A stretch of 9,407 nucleotides of DNA from Gammaproteobacteria bacterium (GTDB lineage Bacteria > Pseudomonadota > Gammaproteobacteria > Steroidobacterales > SZUA-146). The notes under the pieces were generated by a model. That model did not search any database. It was not told the origin of the DNA and saw nothing but the letters and a program-made list of their open reading frames with translations. The stretch lies in contig QIGP01000182.1 in assembly GCA_003228965.1 (NCBI GenBank), positions 1-9,407 of the forward strand, read 5' to 3'. This document shows, in pieces, positions 1 to 5,443 of the stretch. Position 1 is the first letter of the stretch; each line of letters begins with the position of its first letter. Position numbers and translations under genes: made by a program.

Positions 1-307
1 CTGTCACGGTGCCAACAGTGGAGCGCGGGTTATGCGACGTTGATTTTTGTTCAATTGAAATGGCCGGCGACAAACCTTCAATGGTGTCGACGTCGGGCTT
101 TTCCATCATGGACAAAAACTGTCGCGCATACGCCGACAACGACTCAACGTAGCGGCGCTGACCTTCGGCGTAGATGGTGTCGAAGGCCAGAGATGATTTA
201 CCCGAACCCGACAGGCCGGTAATCACTATGAGCTTGTCGCGAGGTAAATCAACGTCGACGTTTTTCAGGTTGTGCGTGCGGGCGCCGCGGATTTGAATAT
301 ATTTCAT
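1..307 (-). CDS. uvrA: Excinuclease ABC subunit A (UvrA), N-terminal part, truncated by window edge
   Basis: UvrA is the damage-sensing ATPase of nucleotide excision repair; it works as a dimer with UvrB to find helix-distorting lesions in cytoplasmic DNA. Reading the minus strand from the ATG at 307-305 gives [20 protein letters not shown], then the ABC-type Walker [10 protein letters not shown] at residues 31-39, the stretch [19 protein letters not shown] and the block [20 protein letters not shown]. These are near-identical to E. coli UvrA in the same order. Only 102 codons lie in the window; the zinc fingers, UvrB-binding region and second ATPase domain would be further left. The start matches the family start, but no convincing Shine-Dalgarno sequence precedes it. 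The gene is transcribed divergently from the MFS gene, as in Pseudomonas. Identity is essentially certain. Confidence 0.97.
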   Translation of the reverse strand, partial: MKYIQIRGARTHNLKNVDVDLPRDKLIVITGLSGSGKSSLAFDTIYAEGQRRYVESLSAYARQFLSMMEKPDVDTIEGLSPAISIEQKSTSHNPRSTVGTVT

Positions 308-353
308 TAGATAGCGATTTTCGGGGGCCGTAGTAATTGGAGGCGGACCTGCT

Positions 354-383
354 AATATACGCGCTCCTGACACCCGGGCGCAA
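354..383 (-). promoter_or_regulatory. Possible sigma70 promoter for uvrA
   Basis: On the minus strand, TATATT (359-354) matches the -10 consensus at 5 of 6 positions, and TTGCGC (383-378) is a weak -35 with TTG conserved and an 18-bp spacer. The start site would lie about 40 bp upstream of the uvrA ATG. It sits in the only non-coding stretch between the two divergent genes. It was picked by eye and rests mainly on the -10 element. Confidence 0.35.
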
Positions 384-394
384 AGCGATCTACT

Positions 395-1627
395 GTGAAT
401 TCATCGTCGACCGAAATGGGCAGCAAAGCTGTTCAGACCAACCTCTCGCCTGATGAAAAAGGCACGCTCGTGGCGGTGCTGGGTGTGTTCGGAATGCGAA
501 TGTTGGGCCTTTTCATGTTGTTACCTGTGCTGGCGCTTTACGCGGCGTCACTGCCGGGCGCGACGCCACTGCTTGTGGGACTCGCGGTTGGCGGATACGG
601 CATTAGTCAGGCCCTGCTTCAGATCCCTTTTGGCTGGGCGTCCGACCGCTACGGGCGTCGGCGTATGCTTGTGATTGGGCTGTTAATCTTTGGTGCGGGC
701 GCCTGTGTAGCTGCAGTGAGTACGTCTGTTACAGGCGTAGTTGTCGGCAGAATTATCCAGGGCGCAGGTGCCATATCGGCAGTCTTGACCGCGGTTATTG
801 GCGATACGATTGCCGAGCAGCGCCGTACCCGGGCCATGGCCTTTGTGGGTATCGGTATTGGTATGTCGTTTCTTGTGTCACTGCTACTTGGTCCGGTTAT
901 CAGCAGCTGGGTCGGCGTCAAGGGACTCTTCATTGTGGCGGCTGGTCTGGCTGCAATCGCTCTACTGATAACAGCATGGCGCATACCAGGCGACATCCCC
1001 AAGAGATCCACCAGCAGCAGGCTAGCGTTTTCGACCGTGCTGGGCAGCCGTGTTCTGTGGAATCTGAACCTTAGTATTTTTCTGCTTCATCTTATTTTAG
1101 CGGCGCTGTTTGTGGCGTTGCCGTTCGTACTTCGCGATCAGTTTGCGCTGGTTGAAGGATCTCAGTGGAAAGCACTTGGCCTGATTATTCTCCTTTCCAT
1201 TCCTGGCACGGTGCTGTTAGTGATGCGCTCGGAACGTAGCGCCGTCGAAGCCCAGGCGGCACGGTTCGCGGTACCTGTCATCGCCTTTGTTGCGGCTAGC
1301 ACCGTTGCACTGGCCATCGGCATTGGCCATCCCATGATCACTCTTCCGGTGGTGGTGCTTCTTTGCGCTGCATTTTTCACCGGTTTTAACTTCATGGAAG
1401 CGGGCTTGCCGGCGCGTGTTTCCGTGGTGGTCACCGAAGAGCAGCGCGGCACTGCGCTGGGCCTTTTTGCGAGCTGTCAGTTCCTCGGTGTGTTTGCTGG
1501 TGGCGCATTGGCGGGAGTAGCTATGGGCTTTGGAGGCTCACGAGGCGCATTTTTGATCTGCGCCGTAGCCGCTGTTTTGTGGCTAGTCACGCAGTTAGCC
1601 GCGCTTCCTGATAAAGCGTCTAAATAA
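395..1627 (+). CDS. Major facilitator superfamily (MFS) transporter, drug/proton antiporter type
   Basis: This is a 410-residue, strongly hydrophobic inner-membrane protein with about 12 predicted transmembrane segments, the usual MFS size. The loop between TM2 and TM3 has the MFS motif A as [11 protein letters not shown] (about residues 80-90). TM4 begins with GRIIQGAGA (about 118-126), the arginine-containing motif B region typical of proton-driven efflux families. The substrate cannot be read from sequence. The protein ends a few residues after the last membrane helix, so it lacks the extra C-terminal cytoplasmic domain found in E. coli YajR. A GTG start at 395 is given; an ATG at 416 is an equally possible start, because neither has a good ribosome binding site. 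Position between divergent uvrA and downstream ssb matches the Pseudomonas order, where an MFS gene occupies the same place. The fold is certain, the transport role is inferred. Confidence 0.9.
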   Translation: MNSSSTEMGSKAVQTNLSPDEKGTLVAVLGVFGMRMLGLFMLLPVLALYAASLPGATPLLVGLAVGGYGISQALLQIPFGWASDRYGRRRMLVIGLLIFGAGACVAAVSTSVTGVVVGRIIQGAGAISAVLTAVIGDTIAEQRRTRAMAFVGIGIGMSFLVSLLLGPVISSWVGVKGLFIVAAGLAAIALLITAWRIPGDIPKRSTSSRLAFSTVLGSRVLWNLNLSIFLLHLILAALFVALPFVLRDQFALVEGSQWKALGLIILLSIPGTVLLVMRSERSAVEAQAARFAVPVIAFVAASTVALAIGIGHPMITLPVVVLLCAAFFTGFNFMEAGLPARVSVVVTEEQRGTALGLFASCQFLGVFAGGALAGVAMGFGGSRGAFLICAVAAVLWLVTQLAALPDKASK

Positions 1628-1641
1628 GCCAGTTTTACGGC

Positions 1642-1670
1642 GTGAACTTTTAACTTAATCAGCCTACAAT
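1642..1670 (+). promoter_or_regulatory. Possible ssb promoter
   Basis: TACAAT at 1665-1670 matches the -10 consensus at 5 of 6 positions. Seventeen bases upstream lies GTGAAC (1642-1647), which keeps only TGA of the -35 consensus. Transcription would begin near 1677 and give ssb a leader of about 100 nt. The site lies in the 150-bp gap between the MFS gene and ssb, where a separate promoter for the abundant SSB protein would be expected. No terminator hairpin was seen after the MFS gene. Confidence 0.35.
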
Positions 1671-1777
1671 CGGCCACCTGATCGAGTGGGGCCAGGCGCA
1701 CATTCAGCCGAGCCGACAACGCCGCCGACAGAAAGCCATCACACATACATTACTTATAGAGAATTGGAGCAGAGCAT

Positions 1778-2248
1778 ATGGCACGTGGAGTCAATAAAGT
1801 CATTTTGGTGGGAAATCTGGGCAACGACCCGGAAACACGGCATATGCCCAACGGTGGTTCAGTCACCAATATTAGTATCGCCACGTCTGAGTCCTGGAAA
1901 GACAAAAGCTCCGGTGAACAAAAAGAACGCACAGAATGGCATCGCGTGGTGTTTTTTAATCGCCTGGCCGAGATCGCAGCCGAATATTTGCGTAAAGGGT
2001 CGCAGGTCTACGTTGAAGGTCAAATTCGCACACAGAAATATCAAGACAAGGCAACTGGCGCTGATCGCTACTCCACAGAAATTGTGGCGCGAGAAATGCA
2101 GATGCTTGGTAGTCGCGGCGGAGCAGGTGGTGGTGCAGGCGGCGCAGCAGGTGGTGCAGGCGGCGGTGGCGGCATGAATCAAGCGCCCCCTTCAATGCCT
2201 GAAGGTTCTGGCGATGCCGGTAGTTTTGATGACGACATTCCTTTCTAG
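1778..2248 (+). CDS. ssb: Single-stranded DNA-binding protein (SSB)
   Basis: SSB coats single-stranded DNA as a homotetramer in replication, recombination and repair, and recruits partner proteins through its C-terminal tip. The protein has 156 residues. The OB fold spans about residues 1-110 and begins with [20 protein letters not shown]-stacking residues W40 and W54 are present, with TEWHRVVFF around W54 and F60; the position of E. coli W88 is Tyr (Y88). A glycine/alanine-rich linker (about 113-132) follows, then the acidic tip FDDDIPF, identical to the E. coli interaction motif. The linker is shorter than in E. coli (178 residues in total). The ATG at 1778 has a good Shine-Dalgarno GGAG at 1766-1769, 8 nt upstream. 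Identity is certain. Confidence 0.98.
   Translation: MARGVNKVILVGNLGNDPETRHMPNGGSVTNISIATSESWKDKSSGEQKERTEWHRVVFFNRLAEIAAEYLRKGSQVYVEGQIRTQKYQDKATGADRYSTEIVAREMQMLGSRGGAGGGAGGAAGGAGGGGGMNQAPPSMPEGSGDAGSFDDDIPF
2129..2164 (+). repeat. In-frame tandem repeat in the SSB linker
   Basis: The 15-mer GGTGGTGCAGGCGGC occurs at 2129-2143 and again at 2150-2164, a 21-bp (7-codon) offset that keeps the reading frame. It encodes part of the Gly/Ala linker of SSB. Such repeats can expand or contract without breaking the gene. Confidence 0.7.
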
Positions 2249-2384
2249 GCAAGCCGCTAGTTAGTGAAGCGAATTCACATGCGAACAGCGAAGACGATTT
2301 CGCCGCAATTGCATCAAGACTTACTAATGGAGTCGACGATCCGCTGGGCTTGTGGTTTTCCAGTCTTGGCGATTCACAGGCATC

Positions 2385-3215
2385 ATGGAAGTACTAAAAC
2401 AATTTCTTGATAAACCATTTCCGCAGGAAGAAAGCCTTGCTGCCACCCTCAAAATAGTCGCCGCCATTAGCGTATTTGTGACTGTCTTTCTGTACATGTT
2501 TAAACCGTTTGGTTTGCATCAGATTCAAACCGGGTTCCTGTGGCTGTGCCTTGGTTTTGGTTGTATCTCGTTTGTTGCTTCCATGGTCTACGAGTGGTTT
2601 GTCGTAAAAGTGCTAAAGTTCAAAGGCGAAGGCACGCACTTTACCTACGGTCGCTGGATCCTCTATTTCAACGGCGCGATGTTGTTTATCAGTGTGGCTA
2701 ATTTCCTGTTTGTCCGACTAGCCGTCATTGGGCACATTGATTGGTCGTTGTTCCCGTACATGATTCGCGGCACCTTTGCCATTGGGTTTTTCCCCATTAT
2801 TGCAATGGGTGCGTGGGCGTTATTGGTGCAGGAAAAGAAATACCAGGGCATCGCCAGCGAGGTTAATCACGACGCCGAGGAAACCAAAGCGACTAAGGTC
2901 ACCAGTAGCGGTAGCGTTTACGATATTCCGCTCAGCCAGATTCGCTACGTAGAAGCGATGCAAAACTACATTAAGATCGCCCGTGTGAATGAGGTGGGGG
3001 AACTTACCGAAAAGGTGGAGCGGGCCACGCTCAAGGGCTTGTCCGAGCAGGATCTTGGCAACTCCCTGGTCCGCTGCCACCGGTCCTTTTTCGTCAATCG
3101 CGATGCCATTACTTCCACGGCGGGCAATGCCCAGGGGCTTCTGCTCTCACTGAGCGACTGTGACCGTCCAGTGCCGGTTTCGAGGAGCTACGTTTCCGCG
3201 TTTCGTCGAAAATAG
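2385..3215 (+). CDS. Membrane-anchored LytTR-family DNA-binding transcriptional regulator
   Basis: From the ATG at 2385 this encodes 276 residues. The first half has four hydrophobic segments (about residues 22-40, 49-70, 91-112 and 124-147). A charged linker rich in Glu, Lys and Thr/Ser (about 150-175) leads to a C-terminal LytTR domain (about 176-276). Its family hallmarks include IRYVEAMQNYIKI, an ERATLKGLSEQ segment, LVRCHRSFFVNRDAI and VPVSRSYVSAF. LytTR domains bind direct-repeat DNA with a mainly beta fold. There is no receiver domain and no adjacent histidine kinase, so this looks like a one-component regulator tethered to the inner membrane. Signal and targets are unknown. The frame stays open upstream to a GTG at 2352; I prefer the ATG, although neither start has a strong Shine-Dalgarno sequence. 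Confidence 0.88.
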   Translation: MEVLKQFLDKPFPQEESLAATLKIVAAISVFVTVFLYMFKPFGLHQIQTGFLWLCLGFGCISFVASMVYEWFVVKVLKFKGEGTHFTYGRWILYFNGAMLFISVANFLFVRLAVIGHIDWSLFPYMIRGTFAIGFFPIIAMGAWALLVQEKKYQGIASEVNHDAEETKATKVTSSGSVYDIPLSQIRYVEAMQNYIKIARVNEVGELTEKVERATLKGLSEQDLGNSLVRCHRSFFVNRDAITSTAGNAQGLLLSLSDCDRPVPVSRSYVSAFRRK

Positions 3216-3220
3216 CCTTT

Positions 3221-3286
3221 TTCGTCCCTTGTCATTCGTCCCAACGCCTTGTGAGTAATCACTTTTAGGCGCGTTTTCATCCCAAC
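3221..3286 (+). repeat. Repeated TTCRTCCC(AAC) motifs between the LytTR and amidohydrolase genes
   Basis: TTCGTCCC occurs at 3221-3228 and 3235-3242. The second copy extends to TTCGTCCCAAC (3235-3245), which recurs with one change as TTCATCCCAAC at 3276-3286. Offsets are 14 and 41 bp. A shorter repeat, CCTTGT, is at 3227-3232 and 3247-3252. They lie just after the LytTR stop codon and before the amidohydrolase start at 3371, where operator sites would be expected. That they bind the LytTR protein is only a guess. Confidence 0.35.
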
Positions 3287-3370
3287 CGACTGCACTGGTC
3301 ACAAATCGATTGTGCGTACTTGGGGCGTTGATATCTTGGTCTCACATTCGCTGAAAAGAGATTTGAGATC

Positions 3371-4885
3371 ATGAAATGGATTAAGTACTTACTGGTGTTG
3401 CTGCTCGTGGCTTCTGTGGGCTTTGTGTATCTTGCCAACCGCGATATGACGCGTATTTACGGAGGGCTAACCCAGCGCGTCGATCCGTCGTCGTTCACGC
3501 CATACAATGGTCCTCTGGTGATCAATAACGTCAACGTCCTAACACCCGACTCAGAGCGTTTTTTGGCCAACCAAACGGTCGCCATTGAAGACGGCGTGAT
3601 CGTATCCGTTGGGCAAGAACCTGAAGATCTGGGTCGCTATCGTGCAGTTGATGGTAGCGGCAAATATCTCATTCCGGGATTGGCCGACACGCACGTCCAC
3701 TTGTTCAAAAGCCCGAACGATTTGCTGCTGTACGCCGCCAACGGAGTTACCCAAATACGCGAACTAATTGGCGAAGAAGATCATCTTGAATGGAGAGCAC
3801 AAATACAAAATGGCCAAATCGGGCCTGACATGTTTATAGCCTCACCTCGCATTGGTAGTTTCGAGGGAATGGAAGGTATGTTCATGGAGTGGTCGCAGGG
3901 CTTCCTGAACATAAATAACGCGATTGATGCGGAGAAAGAAGTTCGCAGGCTGCACAACGAAGGTTACGACGCGGTAAAAATCTATAGCCAGATAAACAAA
4001 GAGACGTATCACGCTGTTGCAAAAACGGCCAAGGCTCTTGGCATGAGGGTAGTGGGGCACGTGCCGTGGAGTGTCGAGCTGTCGGACGTGTACGTGGAGC
4101 ATGAGTCCATCGCGCATCTTGAAGAGTTGATGAATGCGCTGAATCGAGAATTCGGCAAGTTTAAAGCAGCAACGGCCGATGAATTTCTAGCCTTTGTTGA
4201 ACAGCGTAGTGACGAGGTTGCACAAAACCTGTTCGACAATGACATAACCGTCTCGACAACGCTTTGGCTTGTTGAAAGTTTTATCGGGCAGAAGTTTGAT
4301 CTTGATAACGTGCTTCGAGAGGTCGAGCTTGAGTACGAGAACCCGGGCATTAGTGAATGGACGCCCCGCGTGCCTCAAGGCGGACTGGGTTGGTTACCGG
4401 GCGTGAATCGCTATCAGTTGCCTGGTACCCCTACTGAAGAAGAGGTGGCTTGGCGTAGCAAGTATTGGCAAACCTATGCGGCCGCCTGTCGCATAATACT
4501 GATGAGCCTGGTCGAGAATAACGTCAAAATCATGACAGGAACCGATGCGAATCTCCCACCCACCGTGCCAGGGTTTTCGTTGCACGATGAGTTTGTCAGT
4601 CTTAACTCTGCCGGCATGTCTGAGTCACAGGTGTTGAAGGCTGCCACATCACAGCCTGCGGACTGGTTGGGCAATAACGCAGGCCGTATTCAGCCAGGTA
4701 AAAAAGCCAACTTGGTGTTGCTGGATGAGAATCCATTGGAAGATATTCGCAACACCCGGTCCATCAGGTCCGTTGTGTTGCACGGGAAGCTCCTTGACCG
4801 AAGCATGCTCAACGACATGCTTCATGCGGTTAAAGAGGCCAACGATGCGAGCAGGAAAAAAGATATCAGTGTCTTCCTGAAATAG
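3371..4885 (+). CDS. Membrane-anchored metal-dependent amidohydrolase (imidazolonepropionase/prolidase-like)
   Basis: This 504-residue protein belongs to the amidohydrolase superfamily (TIM-barrel metal hydrolases, COG1228-like). It opens with two lysines and a hydrophobic stretch (about residues 6-22), a signal anchor or uncleaved signal peptide that suggests a periplasmic catalytic domain. The metal-site residues all appear in order: HVH at 108-110 after LIPGLAD, K203 in AVKIY (candidate carboxylated lysine), H230 in VVGH, H249 in ESIAHLEE, and D392 in MTGTDANLPP. The C-terminal beta-sandwich signature AGRIQPGKKANLVLLDENP (about 437-455) and SVVLHGKLL follow. Relatives hydrolyse cyclic amides or Xaa-Pro and other dipeptides; the substrate here is unknown. 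The ATG has only a weak AAGAG upstream (3356-3360). Despite following the LytTR gene on the same strand, the 155-bp gap suggests its own promoter. Confidence 0.9.
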   Translation: MKWIKYLLVLLLVASVGFVYLANRDMTRIYGGLTQRVDPSSFTPYNGPLVINNVNVLTPDSERFLANQTVAIEDGVIVSVGQEPEDLGRYRAVDGSGKYLIPGLADTHVHLFKSPNDLLLYAANGVTQIRELIGEEDHLEWRAQIQNGQIGPDMFIASPRIGSFEGMEGMFMEWSQGFLNINNAIDAEKEVRRLHNEGYDAVKIYSQINKETYHAVAKTAKALGMRVVGHVPWSVELSDVYVEHESIAHLEELMNALNREFGKFKAATADEFLAFVEQRSDEVAQNLFDNDITVSTTLWLVESFIGQKFDLDNVLREVELEYENPGISEWTPRVPQGGLGWLPGVNRYQLPGTPTEEEVAWRSKYWQTYAAACRIILMSLVENNVKIMTGTDANLPPTVPGFSLHDEFVSLNSAGMSESQVLKAATSQPADWLGNNAGRIQPGKKANLVLLDENPLEDIRNTRSIRSVVLHGKLLDRSMLNDMLHAVKEANDASRKKDISVFLK

Positions 4886-4903
4886 CTGGTAGTGAGTGTA
4901 TTT

Positions 4904-4939
4904 GGCAAGGCAGCCTCCTGAACTGTGGGCTGCCTTGTC
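4904..4939 (+). terminator. Strong hairpin, probable terminator of the amidohydrolase transcript
   Basis: GGCAAGGCAGCC (4904-4915) pairs with GGCTGCCTTGTC (4928-4939), a 12-bp stem with one G-T pair and a 12-nt loop, starting 18 nt after the amidohydrolase stop codon. The position is right for a terminator, but the downstream TTGAATCTG is a poor U-tract. It may instead be an RNA-stabilising or Rho-assisted 3' end structure. Confidence 0.55.
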
Positions 4940-4962
4940 TTGAATCTGTATCGAGATTCAGG
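4939..4962 (+). other. Second stem-loop, adjacent to the terminator-like hairpin
   Basis: CTTGAATCT (4939-4947) pairs with AGATTCAGG (4954-4962), a 9-bp stem with one G-T pair around the 6-nt loop GTATCG. It shares its first base with the 3' arm of the preceding hairpin, so the two could stack or compete. It ends about 12 nt before the Shine-Dalgarno-like AGGGA of the small frame that follows. No T-run follows it. Confidence 0.45.
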
Positions 4963-4986
4963 TCCAGTATGGGTAGGGAATATTGC

Positions 4987-5192
4987 GTGACTACGAAAAT
5001 TAGCCAGGAAGTGTTTGACAGTTTGCAGCGGCATTTAACGGCAATTGAGGAGGCCAGCGGCGTCACTACCGTTCAATGGCTAAGAAGGCCTGCACCGACA
5101 TTCAGCAATCCGGCAGCAAGAAGCTCAAGCGATTCTCGAAGGCCAGTTTGCACCGGTTGGAAGTCTCGTTTCAAGGGTTTGTGTCTATTTGA
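4987..5192 (+). pseudogene. Small unrecognised gene, apparently frameshifted (about 68 residues if repaired)
   Basis: I do not recognise this protein. A GTG at 4987 has AGGGA (4975-4979) 7 nt upstream and opens with VTTKISQEVFDSLQRHLTAI and then EEASGVTTVQ, with normal codon use. After the CAA codon at 5074-5076 the same frame turns to unlikely codons such as AGA AGG CCT and runs on to 5235 with no protein-like character. The frame beginning at the overlapping ATG (5076) continues coding-like as MAKKACTDIQQSGSKKLKRF and then SKASLHRLEVSFQGFVSI, stopping at TGA 5190-5192. One extra A at CAATGG, or a -1 slip there, would join them into a charged, helix-rich protein of about 68 residues. Alternatives are a sequencing error, two separate small genes, or chance. 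An in-frame ATG at 4969 also exists but lacks a ribosome binding site. Confidence 0.4.
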
Positions 5193-5218
5193 TAGGGTAC
5201 CAAATATTCTGCTAATAC
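5189..5218 (+). promoter_or_regulatory. Possible promoter for the miaB-ybeZ-ybeY-corC-lnt operon
   Basis: TTGATA (5189-5194) matches the -35 consensus at 5 of 6 positions. After an 18-bp spacer comes TAATAC (5213-5218), a weak -10 preceded by TG one base upstream (5210-5211), the extended -10 arrangement. Transcription from here would give miaB a leader of about 220 nt containing the inverted repeat at 5272-5325 and the hairpin at 5352-5383. It overlaps the stop of the small broken frame. Confidence 0.35.
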
Positions 5219-5271
5219 TCAGGAAAACACCCTAAAAACAGTGTAAACTCGCCGGCCCGCCGACATTTCAG

Positions 5272-5325
5272 CGATTATTGGCGAAATTCGATTAGGGACG
5301 TCCCCGATATTTTCGCGGATAATCG
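5272..5325. repeat. Imperfect inverted repeat with a GGGACGTCCC core
   Basis: CGATTATTGGCGAAA (5272-5286) pairs with TTTCGCGGATAATCG (5311-5325): 15 positions, of which 13 are Watson-Crick, one is G-T and one is mismatched. Between the arms is the perfect 10-bp palindrome GGGACGTCCC (5295-5304). The symmetry and non-coding location suggest a REP/MITE-like element or a regulatory RNA structure. From memory, similar GGGACGTCCC-centred motifs are common in intergenic repeats of some proteobacteria, but I cannot confirm that here. No flanking target-site duplication was identified. Confidence 0.6.
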
Positions 5326-5351
5326 ATTGAATTAAAAAGCATTATTGATAC

Positions 5352-5383
5352 ATCCCCGGAACAGCGGTTGTCACCGGGTGGAT
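5352..5383 (+). other. Stem-loop in the miaB upstream region
   Basis: ATCCCCGG (5352-5359) pairs with CCGG (5374-5377) and GGAT (5380-5383), with GT bulged out, making 8 bp around a 14-nt loop that itself contains ACA/TGT. It lies about 60 nt before the miaB start and is followed by TTAATAG, not a T-run, so a classical terminator is unlikely. Confidence 0.35.
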
Positions 5384-5443
5384 TTAATAGAAATGGCCTA
5401 ACATCAAGAGTAAGTTAGAGCTGTGAGGCTAAACAGAGAGATC

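Noticed and set aside
40..222. 60-residue plus-strand reading frame at the left edge
   Set aside because: It is the opposite-strand shadow of uvrA, whose minus-strand translation is unmistakable.
391..410. LexA (SOS) box in the uvrA/MFS gap, starting TACTGT
   Set aside because: The left half matches the consensus and resembles the E. coli uvrA box, but the right half is CGTC where ACAG is needed. Only half a site is present, and it overlaps the GTG start of the MFS gene.
1686..2177. 163-residue plus-strand frame overlapping ssb
   Set aside because: It overlaps ssb in a different frame. The ssb frame has conserved residues and a good ribosome binding site, and this one has no recognisable domain.
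2264..2278. GTGAA/TTCAC hairpin after ssb as a terminator
   Set aside because: The stem is only 5 bp with no T-tract, so it is too weak to support.
2279..2410. ATG-initiated 43-residue frame after ssb
   Set aside because: It has no ribosome binding site, shows no recognisable protein pattern, and runs into the LytTR gene in another frame.
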